A DNA stretch of 5,506 nt from an uncultured Muribaculaceae bacterium (GTDB lineage: Bacteria > Bacteroidota > Bacteroidia > Bacteroidales > Muribaculaceae), in NCBI GenBank assembly GCA_947178235.1, contig CAMWXQ010000094.1:1-5506 (forward strand), read 5' to 3'. Positions 1-4,888 of this stretch are shown here, piece after piece. How positions within the stretch are numbered: the first letter of the stretch is position 1; each line of letters opens with the position of its first letter. Position numbers and translations under genes: made by a program. Under the pieces are notes generated by a model. It did not search any database, was not told the DNA's origin, and was given only the letters and a program-made list of their open reading frames with translations.

Positions 1-1072
1 CGACGCGTCCAGAGAATTCGTAGACGCAAGGAGCAAGCTCCTTGGCGGTGGGAGCGTTCTTGTAGTGCTCGTCCTGTATTTCGCCGAAGATCTCCTCGAC
101 GAGGTCTTCGAGGGTCACGAGCCCGGCGGTCCCGCCGAACTCGTCGACGACGACGGCCATCGAGCGTTTCTGCGAGAGGAGGCGGCGCATCATCGTGTTG
201 GCCAGCAGGGTCTCGGGGGCGTAGAGGACCTCCTTGACCTGTTCGCGCCAGTCGCTCGCGGGGTCGAAGAGCTCGGAGACGTGGACATATCCGACGACGT
301 GGTCGATGTCCCCCTGGTAGACGAGGATCTTGCTGCGTCCCGACGAGGTGAAGAGTGCCGAGAGCTCCTCGCGCGAGGTGTCGTCGATGTCGATGGCCAC
401 GAGTTCGTTGCGCGGCACCATGCAGTCGCGGAGCTGTGTCGATGAGAAGTCGAGGGCGTTGTGGAAGATCTTGACCTCGTTCTCGACCTCGACCTCGGCG
501 GGATTCTCGAGGTCGTCGATCTTGGAGTCGAGATAGTCGTTGAGCTCGGCGATGGAGAGGACGCCGAGGCGTGTGTCCTCGGCGTGGATCCCGGCCAGGC
601 GCATCAGCATTCGCGAGAGCCAGGATGTGAAGGCGGCCACGGGCCAGAGGATGATGTAGAAGAAGTAGATCGGGAGGGCGAAGACCTTGAGCGAGGCGTT
701 GGGATTGACGCGGAATATCGACTTGGGTATGAACTCGCCCGTGAAGAGGATCACCAGTGTCGAGATGAGGGTCTGGAGGATGAGTATGACGGCCTGGTTG
801 TGCGAGACGTGGGTGGAGATCCACGGCTCGAGGAATGTGGCGGCGCCCATGCCGTAGACGACGAGCATGATGTTGTTGCCGACGAGGATGGTGGAGATGA
901 AGAATTCCTGGTGGGCGTAGTACAGCGATACGATGCGGTTGATGAGGCCTCCGCGGCTGCCGTCGAGCCCGACGCGTACGCGGTCGGCGGTGATGAAGGC
1001 GATCTCGACCCCGGAGAAGAGGGCCGAGAGGACGAGGGTCACGAGTGTGAGTATCAGCCAGAATGTTGACAT
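1..1072 (-). CDS. CNNM/CBS/CorC-domain membrane protein (hemolysin C / GldE-like), C-terminus outside window
   Basis: Reading leftward from an ATG at 1072, the frame stays open for 357 residues to the window edge, so the stop and the C-terminus are missing. Residues 1-190 form a CNNM transmembrane domain: hydrophobic stretches near 4-20, 57-80, 93-112 and 128-150, with the family motifs SALFSGVEIAF (16-26) and GEFIPKS (112-118). Two CBS domains follow at about 216-272 (starts CMVPRNELVAID) and 282-335 (contains VVVDEFGGTAGLVTLEDLVEEIFGEI split around residue 320). The last visible residues, YEFSGRV, begin the CorC_HlyC C-terminal domain. Family members act in the inner membrane and are linked to magnesium/cobalt transport or efflux; in Bacteroidota some relatives are named GldE. 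Usual length is about 420-430 residues, so some 70 are missing. It follows lptC after a 270-bp repeat-filled gap. The old name hemolysin is not evidence of toxin activity. Family is firm; substrate is not. Confidence 0.93.
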   Translation of the reverse strand, partial: MSTFWLILTLVTLVLSALFSGVEIAFITADRVRVGLDGSRGGLINRIVSLYYAHQEFFISTILVGNNIMLVVYGMGAATFLEPWISTHVSHNQAVILILQTLISTLVILFTGEFIPKSIFRVNPNASLKVFALPIYFFYIILWPVAAFTSWLSRMLMRLAGIHAEDTRLGVLSIAELNDYLDSKIDDLENPAEVEVENEVKIFHNALDFSSTQLRDCMVPRNELVAIDIDDTSREELSALFTSSGRSKILVYQGDIDHVVGYVHVSELFDPASDWREQVKEVLYAPETLLANTMMRRLLSQKRSMAVVVDEFGGTAGLVTLEDLVEEIFGEIQDEHYKNAPTAKELAPCVYEFSGRV

Positions 1073-1080
1073 TGCTGTGG

Positions 1081-1236
1081 GTTTAAGGCCTGCGGCCTTA
1101 AAGTTTAGGGTTTATGGCGCTTTGCGCCTTTGGTTTAAAGTTTAGTTGGCCTTTCGGCCTTTGGTTTAAGGCCTGTGGCCTTAAAGTTTAGGGTTTATGG
1201 CGCCTTGCGCCTTAGGTTTAAAGTTTAGTTGGCCTT
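1081..1236 (+). repeat. 83-bp imperfect tandem duplication inside the palindrome array
   Basis: Positions 1081-1163 and 1164-1236 are direct copies with an 83-bp period. The first 73 bases align with three substitutions: C/T at unit position 13, T/C at 41 and T/A at 51. The first two fall in the three-base loops of hairpins and the third lies just outside a stem, so every stem in the aligned part is intact in both copies. The third hairpin of the unit is intact in copy one (1148-1159) but lost in copy two after 1234, where the sequence diverges. Confidence 0.9.
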
Positions 1237-1314
1237 GGGGTCGTTGTTCTGTTTATCGTTTGAGTGAATCTCTAAACTTTAAACCCCAGGCGCGAAGCGC
1301 CCTAAACTTTAAAC
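1081..1314. repeat. Intergenic palindrome array with GTTTAAAGTTTAG linkers
   Basis: The gap between the CNNM gene and lptC is a chain of short GC-rich palindromes joined by AT-rich linkers. Cores on the plus strand: TTTAAGGCC-TGC-GGCCTTAAA (1082-1102), GGCGC-TTT-GCGCC (1116-1128), GGCC-TTTC-GGCC (1148-1159), TTTAAGGCC-TGT-GGCCTTAAA (1165-1185), GGCGC-CTT-GCGCC (1199-1211), a decayed one near 1231-1240, and GGCGC-GAA-GCGCC (1289-1301). The linker 13-mer GTTTAAAGTTTAG occurs at 1133-1145 and 1216-1228, and in reverse orientation at 1272-1284 and 1302-1314. The stretch 1237-1271 is non-repetitive and I see no gene or clear promoter in it. Transcribed RNA from either strand could fold into successive hairpins. 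Function is unknown; a REP/MITE-like dispersed element is the plainest reading. Confidence 0.85.
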
Positions 1315-1342
1315 TCAAAACTTTTGCAAGCAAAAGTTTTGA
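1315..1342 (-). terminator. 13-bp perfect palindrome touching the lptC stop, possible terminator
   Basis: The arms TCAAAACTTTTGC (1315-1327) and GCAAAAGTTTTGA (1330-1342) are exact reverse complements separated by two bases. The element begins at the base immediately after the lptC stop codon (TAA at 1345-1343). In lptC mRNA it would form a long AT-rich stem directly after translation ends. There is no GC-rich stem with a clean U-tract, so a classic intrinsic terminator is not shown; mRNA 3'-end protection, weak termination or simple membership in the neighbouring repeat array are equally possible. The palindrome is plain; the role is inference. Confidence 0.45.
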
Positions 1343-1912
1343 TTATTTGCGGAACTCGGAGGCGGGGAAGATGCCCGAGACGCGTCGGATGGTGTAGGCG
1401 GTCAGCTGCTCGTTCGAGTCGAAGCCGTAGCCTTCGAGGACCTTGTCGGCACGCTCGATGTGGATGAACGAGTCTGAGTAGAGCTTGTGCCGCGACTGGT
1501 CCCAGTAGAGCTGCTCGGTGAGGAACTTCTCGCCCGCGGTGTTCGATATGGAGACCCCTCCGTCGAGGCGCCAGAGCTGACGGTTCTTGAAGTACGTGGC
1601 CGAGTCGGCGCGCACCTCGGCGTCCTTCTGGAAGATGTCGTTGAATTTTTCGAGTTCGAGCCCTTCGGGGAATCGCCACACGGGCTCGGGGATCTCGTCG
1701 TAGACATACCACACGGGGGTGATGATGCGGTAGCGGACCACGCCCGAGTCGGAGATGAGTGTCTCGACGTCGCGGGTGACCATCGTCGGGGGATTCGAGC
1801 CGGCATCCTCGCCTGTGGCCACGGGGTCCGATGAGTTGCACCCCGCCACGGCGATGGCCGAGGCGGCGAGCAGCACGAGGGCCGTGCGGGGGAGGATGCT
1901 GAGGGGGGACAT
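1343..1912 (-). CDS. lptC: LPS export periplasmic lipoprotein LptC (Bacteroidota type)
   Basis: This gene encodes 189 residues. LptC is the inner-membrane-anchored periplasmic part of the Lpt machine that takes lipopolysaccharide from LptB2FG and hands it to LptA. Residues 1-24 are a signal sequence ending in V-A-G-C with the lipidated cysteine at 25, so this form is predicted to be a lipoprotein, whereas E. coli LptC has an uncleaved membrane helix. The body carries features I recognise from Bacteroidota LptC: ISDSGVVRYRIITP near 53-66, then a tryptophan/proline-rich PVWRFPEGLELEKF stretch, LWRLDGGVSISN near 114-125, EKFLTEQLYWDQ near 128-139, and YSDSFIHIE. The ATG at 1912 is chosen because it shares a base with the stop of the upstream gene (TGATG), a typical coupled arrangement, and because it places the lipoprotein signal at the N-terminus; the frame extends upstream but lacks sense there. 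A 13-bp palindrome follows the stop. Confidence 0.92.
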   Translation of the reverse strand: MSPLSILPRTALVLLAASAIAVAGCNSSDPVATGEDAGSNPPTMVTRDVETLISDSGVVRYRIITPVWYVYDEIPEPVWRFPEGLELEKFNDIFQKDAEVRADSATYFKNRQLWRLDGGVSISNTAGEKFLTEQLYWDQSRHKLYSDSFIHIERADKVLEGYGFDSNEQLTAYTIRRVSGIFPASEFRK

Positions 1913-3162
1913 CAGAGCAGGCGGCTGCGGAAGAACCATACGGCGTTGAAGTTGACGCCGAGGGTGATGTTGAAGTATTGTTCTTTGAGCAGGGGGTTGG
2001 GGGTTGCCTGTCGGTTGTGATACTCGAAGCCGAGGTTCACGAGCGTCTTGGACGACACGGCGGGGAATCCGAAGCCGACCGACACGCCGTAGTCGCGCAC
2101 ATGGTTGGAGCCAACCATCACATAGTCGCGGTTGTAGAACGCTCCGGCGCGGTAGGTTATGCGCTTGAAGTAGTTGCCTCGGATCTCGGGTATATAGCTC
2201 GCGCCGACGCCGATCCTCCATCGGTCGGTGAGGCGTGTGTCCGAGAGCCCCTCGGGCTGGTTGTAGCGGGCATCGCTCCACGGCTGATAGGTGAAGTCGG
2301 CCTCGACGTGGAGGCGGTCGCCGCGGTCATACGCCACGCCGATGCCGTAGCTCGACGCGAGCGAGAAACGGTGTGCCGTGTCGATGATGCCCGGGGCCAC
2401 GGTGTCGACCTTGTTCGAGTTTTGGAGGAATTTGAGCACATAGGTCTTGCCCAGGAGGTTCTTGCCCGGCTCATAGGCCACGCCGACGGTCACCGAGTTG
2501 CGGCGGTCGATGCGCTGGGTGTACTGGGCTCCGAAGCGCATGTGGAAGTCGCGCACCTCCATGACCTGCTCGAATATGGCGGTCTGCCCGGCTGAGGACT
2601 GGGCGTAGACGTCGTTGGTGATGTTGCCGAAGAGGTAGGAGATGTTGAAGCCCACGGAGAACGGCTTGAAGGGGCGCCACCCGAGGCCGAGGTAGGCCTG
2701 GTTGAGTCCGCCCGAGCCGTTGTGCGATGTCGCGCCGTTGTCGATCTTGGAGCCGAACGAGTAGCCGACCGAGGAGTAGGGGAGGAGTCCCGCGCTGAAT
2801 CCGACGGTGTGGCTGAGCGGGGCTTGGAGTGTGACGTAGTCGATGCCTCCGCCCCAGTCGTGGTTGGTGCCGCTGTCCTCGTTGCGCCAGTGGTGCGAGA
2901 GGTCGACGCCGATGTCGAAGAGGAAGGTCATGGAGTCGATGGCGGCATACGCGGCGGGGTTCATGGCATTGATCTGCCTGCCCGAGTGCATGGCGTAGCC
3001 CGTGCCGCCCATCTGGCGCTGGGCCGACGACGAGTTGTCGCGCAGCAGTCCGTAGGCGTACATCGAGTAGGGGCTCGTGACGGTCTGGGCGCGGAGGCCG
3101 ACGGCCCCGAGCATCAGCATGGCCATCATGAGCAGGCCCGCGGTGAGATGTTTATGGTTCAT
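1912..3162 (-). CDS. Putative outer-membrane beta-barrel protein, function unknown
   Basis: The gene encodes 416 residues starting MNHKHLTAGLL. Residues 1-25 are a clear Sec signal peptide, with likely cleavage after L-R-A before Q26. The mature part starts TVTSPYSMYAYGLL, followed by RQMGGTGYAMHSGRQINAMNP, then alternating polar and hydrophobic segments rich in Gly, Tyr, Asn and aromatic residues, as in outer-membrane barrels. It ends in an aromatic-rich strand (NAVWFFRSRLL). It broadly resembles FadL/OmpP1-type barrels of Bacteroidota, but I cannot name a substrate. The ATG at 3162 overlaps the end of coaX by 11 bases; an alternative start 66 bases further upstream would put 22 non-signal residues before the signal peptide and is rejected. 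The stop overlaps the lptC start by one base. This tight position between coaX and lptC suggests co-expression with LPS transport; a functional link is inference only. Confidence 0.85.
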   Translation of the reverse strand: MNHKHLTAGLLMMAMLMLGAVGLRAQTVTSPYSMYAYGLLRDNSSSAQRQMGGTGYAMHSGRQINAMNPAAYAAIDSMTFLFDIGVDLSHHWRNEDSGTNHDWGGGIDYVTLQAPLSHTVGFSAGLLPYSSVGYSFGSKIDNGATSHNGSGGLNQAYLGLGWRPFKPFSVGFNISYLFGNITNDVYAQSSAGQTAIFEQVMEVRDFHMRFGAQYTQRIDRRNSVTVGVAYEPGKNLLGKTYVLKFLQNSNKVDTVAPGIIDTAHRFSLASSYGIGVAYDRGDRLHVEADFTYQPWSDARYNQPEGLSDTRLTDRWRIGVGASYIPEIRGNYFKRITYRAGAFYNRDYVMVGSNHVRDYGVSVGFGFPAVSSKTLVNLGFEYHNRQATPNPLLKEQYFNITLGVNFNAVWFFRSRLL

Positions 3163-3892
3163 TGTAGATGAGTATTCGGTTAAGGCCCTTGCTGACGAGG
3201 TGGTCGTCGACATGGACCGGGAAATCAAGCACTGAGGCGAGGTGGTGGCCGCATCCGCCGCCGAGGACCGTGACGGTGTCGTCGGGGAGGCGCCGGCGGT
3301 AGAACTCGATGGCCGCGCGCACGGCGTCGACCGCCCCGCGGGCGATGGCCCCGCGCGTGTCGCTCCCGAAGAGCTCGTCGGCCAGGCGCGCCATCGGGCT
3401 CGGGAAGGGGACCAGGGGGAGGCGTGCCGTGAACTCGTGCAGGGCGCGGAGGTTCATGGTGATGCCGGGGGCGATGTTCCCCCCGACATATGTCCCGTCG
3501 GCATCCACGAGGTCGTATGTGACCGCCGTACCCGCGTCGACCACCAGTATCGGGTGCCCCTTGTGGTCGGCCCATGCGCCGACGGCGGCTGCGATGCGGT
3601 CGGCGCCGAGGGTCTGCGGCGTCTTGTAGGCCACGCGCAGCGGTATCGGGGTCTCGGGGCCGAGGCGGAGGGTGTGGGCGCAGATGTGGCGCAGGTGGCA
3701 CACGAGTTCGACATCCTCACGCGCCACCGAGCAGTATATGGCGCCGTCGATGGCGCGCCCCTCGCCGATGAAGGCGTCGATGCGCGCGGGGGTCGGCACA
3801 GGTTCCATGCGGAAGCCGACAAGCCTGGTCTCCTCCCACAAGGCCATCTTGGCCTCGGAGTTACCCTGGTCGATTGTGAGATATAGGGCCAC
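3152..3892 (-). CDS. coaX: Type III pantothenate kinase
   Basis: This 246-residue cytoplasmic enzyme phosphorylates pantothenate with ATP to 4'-phosphopantothenate, the first committed step of coenzyme A synthesis. It belongs to the ASKHA kinase fold. The N-terminal phosphate-binding motif is DQGNS (8-12); the GADR motif, whose Asp (98 here) is the expected catalytic base, is at 96-99; VVDAGTAVTYD (117-127) is the second phosphate/adenosine motif; GGNIAPG (137-143) and TRGAIARG (179-186) are also typical, and VLGGGCG (209-215) forms the C-terminal glycine-rich loop. Length is normal for CoaX. The start codon is GTG (3892-3890), not ATG; the DQGNS motif eight residues in fixes the N-terminus, and an in-frame TGA lies upstream at 3943-3941. 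A -7 promoter box lies about 30 bases upstream. The 3' end overlaps the outer-membrane protein gene by 11 bases. CoaX enzymes are generally not feedback-inhibited by CoA. Confidence 0.95.
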   Translation of the reverse strand: MALYLTIDQGNSEAKMALWEETRLVGFRMEPVPTPARIDAFIGEGRAIDGAIYCSVAREDVELVCHLRHICAHTLRLGPETPIPLRVAYKTPQTLGADRIAAAVGAWADHKGHPILVVDAGTAVTYDLVDADGTYVGGNIAPGITMNLRALHEFTARLPLVPFPSPMARLADELFGSDTRGAIARGAVDAVRAAIEFYRRRLPDDTVTVLGGGCGHHLASVLDFPVHVDDHLVSKGLNRILIYNEP

Positions 3893-3921
3893 TGGGGTGA
3901 TTGAACGGTTGTTTGGGTCTG

Positions 3922-3929
3922 CAAAAGTA
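3922..3929 (-). promoter_or_regulatory. Bacteroidota -7 promoter box upstream of coaX
   Basis: On the minus strand the sequence TACTTTTG fits the Bacteroidota -7 consensus TAnnTTTG exactly. Transcription would start near 3915, giving a leader of about two dozen bases before the coaX GTG at 3892. The surrounding 83-bp gap is AT-rich compared with the genes. The -33 TTG element is not well placed: candidates lie 12 bases (3942-3944) and 24 bases (3954-3956) upstream of the box, both outside the usual 17-23. It would drive coaX, the barrel gene and lptC. Confidence 0.6.
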
Positions 3930-3975
3930 GTAATTAACTCTCAATTAACCGTCCAAATTCAGATTTTTTCACGTT

Positions 3976-4356
3976 TCAGCGGCGCGATTTGTCGAGTTTC
4001 TGGCGCGGTATCATGATGGAGGTGTAGATGGTGAGGACACCCCCGGCCATGGTGAAGGCGAGCCAGTCATTGCCCCCGCGCTGATTGAGGAAGGTGAACA
4101 CCGCGCCGGTGACAAACACCAGGGCGGTCCAGATCTCCATCCTCAGCAGACGTTTGAGGCGCAGGGGACAATCCTTGGGCACTGGATAGATGAGGCGCCC
4201 GACGAGGACGAGCACTGCCCCCGCGGCATAGAGGTAACCGAACCATCCGTGGCCCATCCTCAGCAGCGGCAGCCCCGAGGCGACCATGATCACGAGCAGC
4301 CCCAGGAGGGGTAGCCACGTAGCCCACGCGAGGCGGGCATCAGAACTCTTTTGCAT
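3976..4356 (-). CDS. Small four-helix integral membrane protein, function unknown
   Basis: This 126-residue protein starts MQKSSDARLAW. Four hydrophobic segments stand out at about 11-30, 37-56, 74-92 and 97-116. Between helices two and three lies a basic, proline-containing loop (YPVPKDCPLRLKRLLRMEIW, 57-76), which probably faces the cytoplasm; the C-terminus is also basic (PRQKLDKSRR). I recognise no catalytic motif. Similar small proteins occur in other Bacteroidales as far as I recall, but I know of no assigned role. The ATG at 4356 is preferred over a TTG at 4392 in the same frame, because the extra residues would be encoded by the 7-bp tandem repeat and a short unstructured leader. It lies 51 bases after ftsB on the same strand, so co-transcription with the division gene is likely. 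Its stop is 83 bases before coaX. Confidence 0.8.
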   Translation of the reverse strand: MQKSSDARLAWATWLPLLGLLVIMVASGLPLLRMGHGWFGYLYAAGAVLVLVGRLIYPVPKDCPLRLKRLLRMEIWTALVFVTGAVFTFLNQRGGNDWLAFTMAGGVLTIYTSIMIPRQKLDKSRR

Positions 4357-4379
4357 AATTATATGGTTAAATGAGCTTC

Positions 4380-4407
4380 TTTCAACTTTCAACTTTCAAC
4401 TCTCAAC
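4380..4407 (-). repeat. 7-bp tandem repeat (GTTGAAA) x4 between ftsB and the membrane protein gene
   Basis: On the plus strand TTTCAAC is repeated exactly at 4380-4386, 4387-4393 and 4394-4400, followed by the variant TCTCAAC at 4401-4407. The array starts at the base after the ftsB stop codon (TGA at 4410-4408) and ends 23 bases before the ATG of the next gene. Copy-number change by slippage would alter the spacing in the ftsB/membrane-protein transcript without altering either protein. Confidence 0.9.
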
Positions 4408-4698
4408 TCACTTGAAGATGTACACATCCTCGTCGGTCTGCTGCATATGGTACTGCTCGCGGACAATCCGCTCCATGGTCTCGCGGTCGTTGCGGAGCGA
4501 CATGTTGAGGGCGCGGTAGTGTTCGAGCGTATCGGTGGCATCCTTGATGGCGGCTTTGAGCTCGGCTATGCGGCGTTCCTGCTCGACGGTGCGCAGGACC
4601 GAGTTCTCGTTGAAGAATAGCACCAGCGCCCCCACCACCAGTGCCGCCACCAGGGTGAAGGAGAGATAACGCTGACACCAGGAGAAGAAGTCTTTCAT
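4408..4698 (-). CDS. ftsB: FtsB/DivIC-family septum formation initiator
   Basis: This 96-residue bitopic membrane protein belongs to the FtsB/DivIC family, which joins FtsL and FtsQ/DivIB in the divisome and helps activate septal peptidoglycan synthesis. A short cytoplasmic N-terminus (MKDFFSWCQRY) precedes one membrane helix at about 12-29. A periplasmic coiled coil follows at about 33-72 with a heptad-like pattern (VEQERRIAELKAAIKDATD region). The family's C-terminal signature is present as METMERIVREQYHM-like sequence: residues 74-85 read TMERIVREQYHM, followed by an acidic patch and DVYIF (91-95). Length is typical. The ATG at 4698 gives the usual short cytoplasmic tail. No clear -7 box was found before it; the leader lies next to a 33-bp inverted repeat. 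A small membrane protein gene follows after 51 bases. Bacteroidota copies are often annotated divIC; the symbol is interchangeable here. Confidence 0.9.
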   Translation of the reverse strand: MKDFFSWCQRYLSFTLVAALVVGALVLFFNENSVLRTVEQERRIAELKAAIKDATDTLEHYRALNMSLRNDRETMERIVREQYHMQQTDEDVYIFK

Positions 4699-4737
4699 AA
4701 GAGATTAAAATTTCGCAAGCTCAATTTTAAGTTTAAA

Positions 4738-4862
4738 GTTTAGGGCCTTCGGCCTTAGGTTTAAAGTTTAAAATATGAGGATTGCATAACAATTCTGTAT
4801 GGGGGAAAATAAGGTTTATTCTTAAAGCCTAAACTTTAAACCTAAGGCCGAAGGCCCTAAAC
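4738..4862. repeat. Perfect 33-bp inverted repeat with 59-bp spacer, upstream of ftsB
   Basis: Positions 4738-4770 and 4830-4862 are exact reverse complements over 33 bases, separated by 59 bases (4771-4829). Each arm contains its own small hairpin, GGCC-TTC-GGCC (4744-4754) or GGCC-GAA-GGCC (4846-4856), flanked by the same linker as in the array near 1.1-1.3 kb: GTTTAAAGTTTAG occurs at 4731-4743 and reversed at 4829-4841. The spacer is AT-rich and non-repetitive. The block fills most of the 190-bp gap between the TonB receptor stop and ftsB. It has no transposase, and no clear target-site duplication is visible at its edges. Confidence 0.9.
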
Positions 4863-4869
4863 CTTAAAC

Positions 4870-4886
4870 TCAGGCTTCGGGCCTGA
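4870..4886 (-). terminator. Small hairpin just after the TonB receptor gene
   Basis: TCAGGC (4870-4875) and GCCTGA (4881-4886) pair across a five-base loop, two bases after the receptor's TAA stop (4891-4889). The stem is only 6 bp and the downstream minus strand reads GTTTAAGG, without a U-tract. It may be a weak terminator, or one more palindromic core of the intergenic repeat family. The role is uncertain. Confidence 0.35.
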
Positions 4887-4888
4887 TA

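Noticed and set aside
65..1069. Long plus-strand open frames (65-445, 461-1069) opposite the CNNM gene
   Set aside because: They are antisense to a clearly conserved coding sequence; their translations are low-complexity Glu/Asp/Gly/Val-rich strings typical of the complement of GC-rich codons.
1081..1314. CRISPR array
   Set aside because: The repeating linker is short (13 bases), occurs in both orientations, and the intervening sequences are palindromes of varying size, not unique spacers; no cas gene is near.
1197..1397. Small plus-strand frame across the repeat block (66 codons)
   Set aside because: It is built from the repeat linkers and palindromes and runs into antisense lptC; no protein-like features.
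1913..2281. N-terminal extension of lptC
   Set aside because: The extra residues are an Arg/Pro/Leu-rich out-of-frame reading of the barrel gene; the start at 1912 places a proper lipoprotein signal at the N-terminus.
3163..3228. Upstream start for the barrel protein
   Set aside because: It would place 22 Ser/Thr/Arg residues before an otherwise perfect signal peptide and deepen the overlap with coaX.
4357..4392. TTG start for the small membrane protein
   Set aside because: It lies in the heptamer repeat; the ATG at 4356 gives a normal N-terminus.
4771..4829. Promoter for ftsB in the spacer of the inverted repeat
   Set aside because: The best minus-strand match, TATTTTAA, lacks the TTTG end of the Bacteroidota -7 box, so I do not call it.
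4731..4869. Insertion sequence ends
   Set aside because: There are inverted repeats but no transposase, no room for one in the 59-bp spacer, and no visible target duplication; a non-autonomous element remains possible and is treated as a finding.
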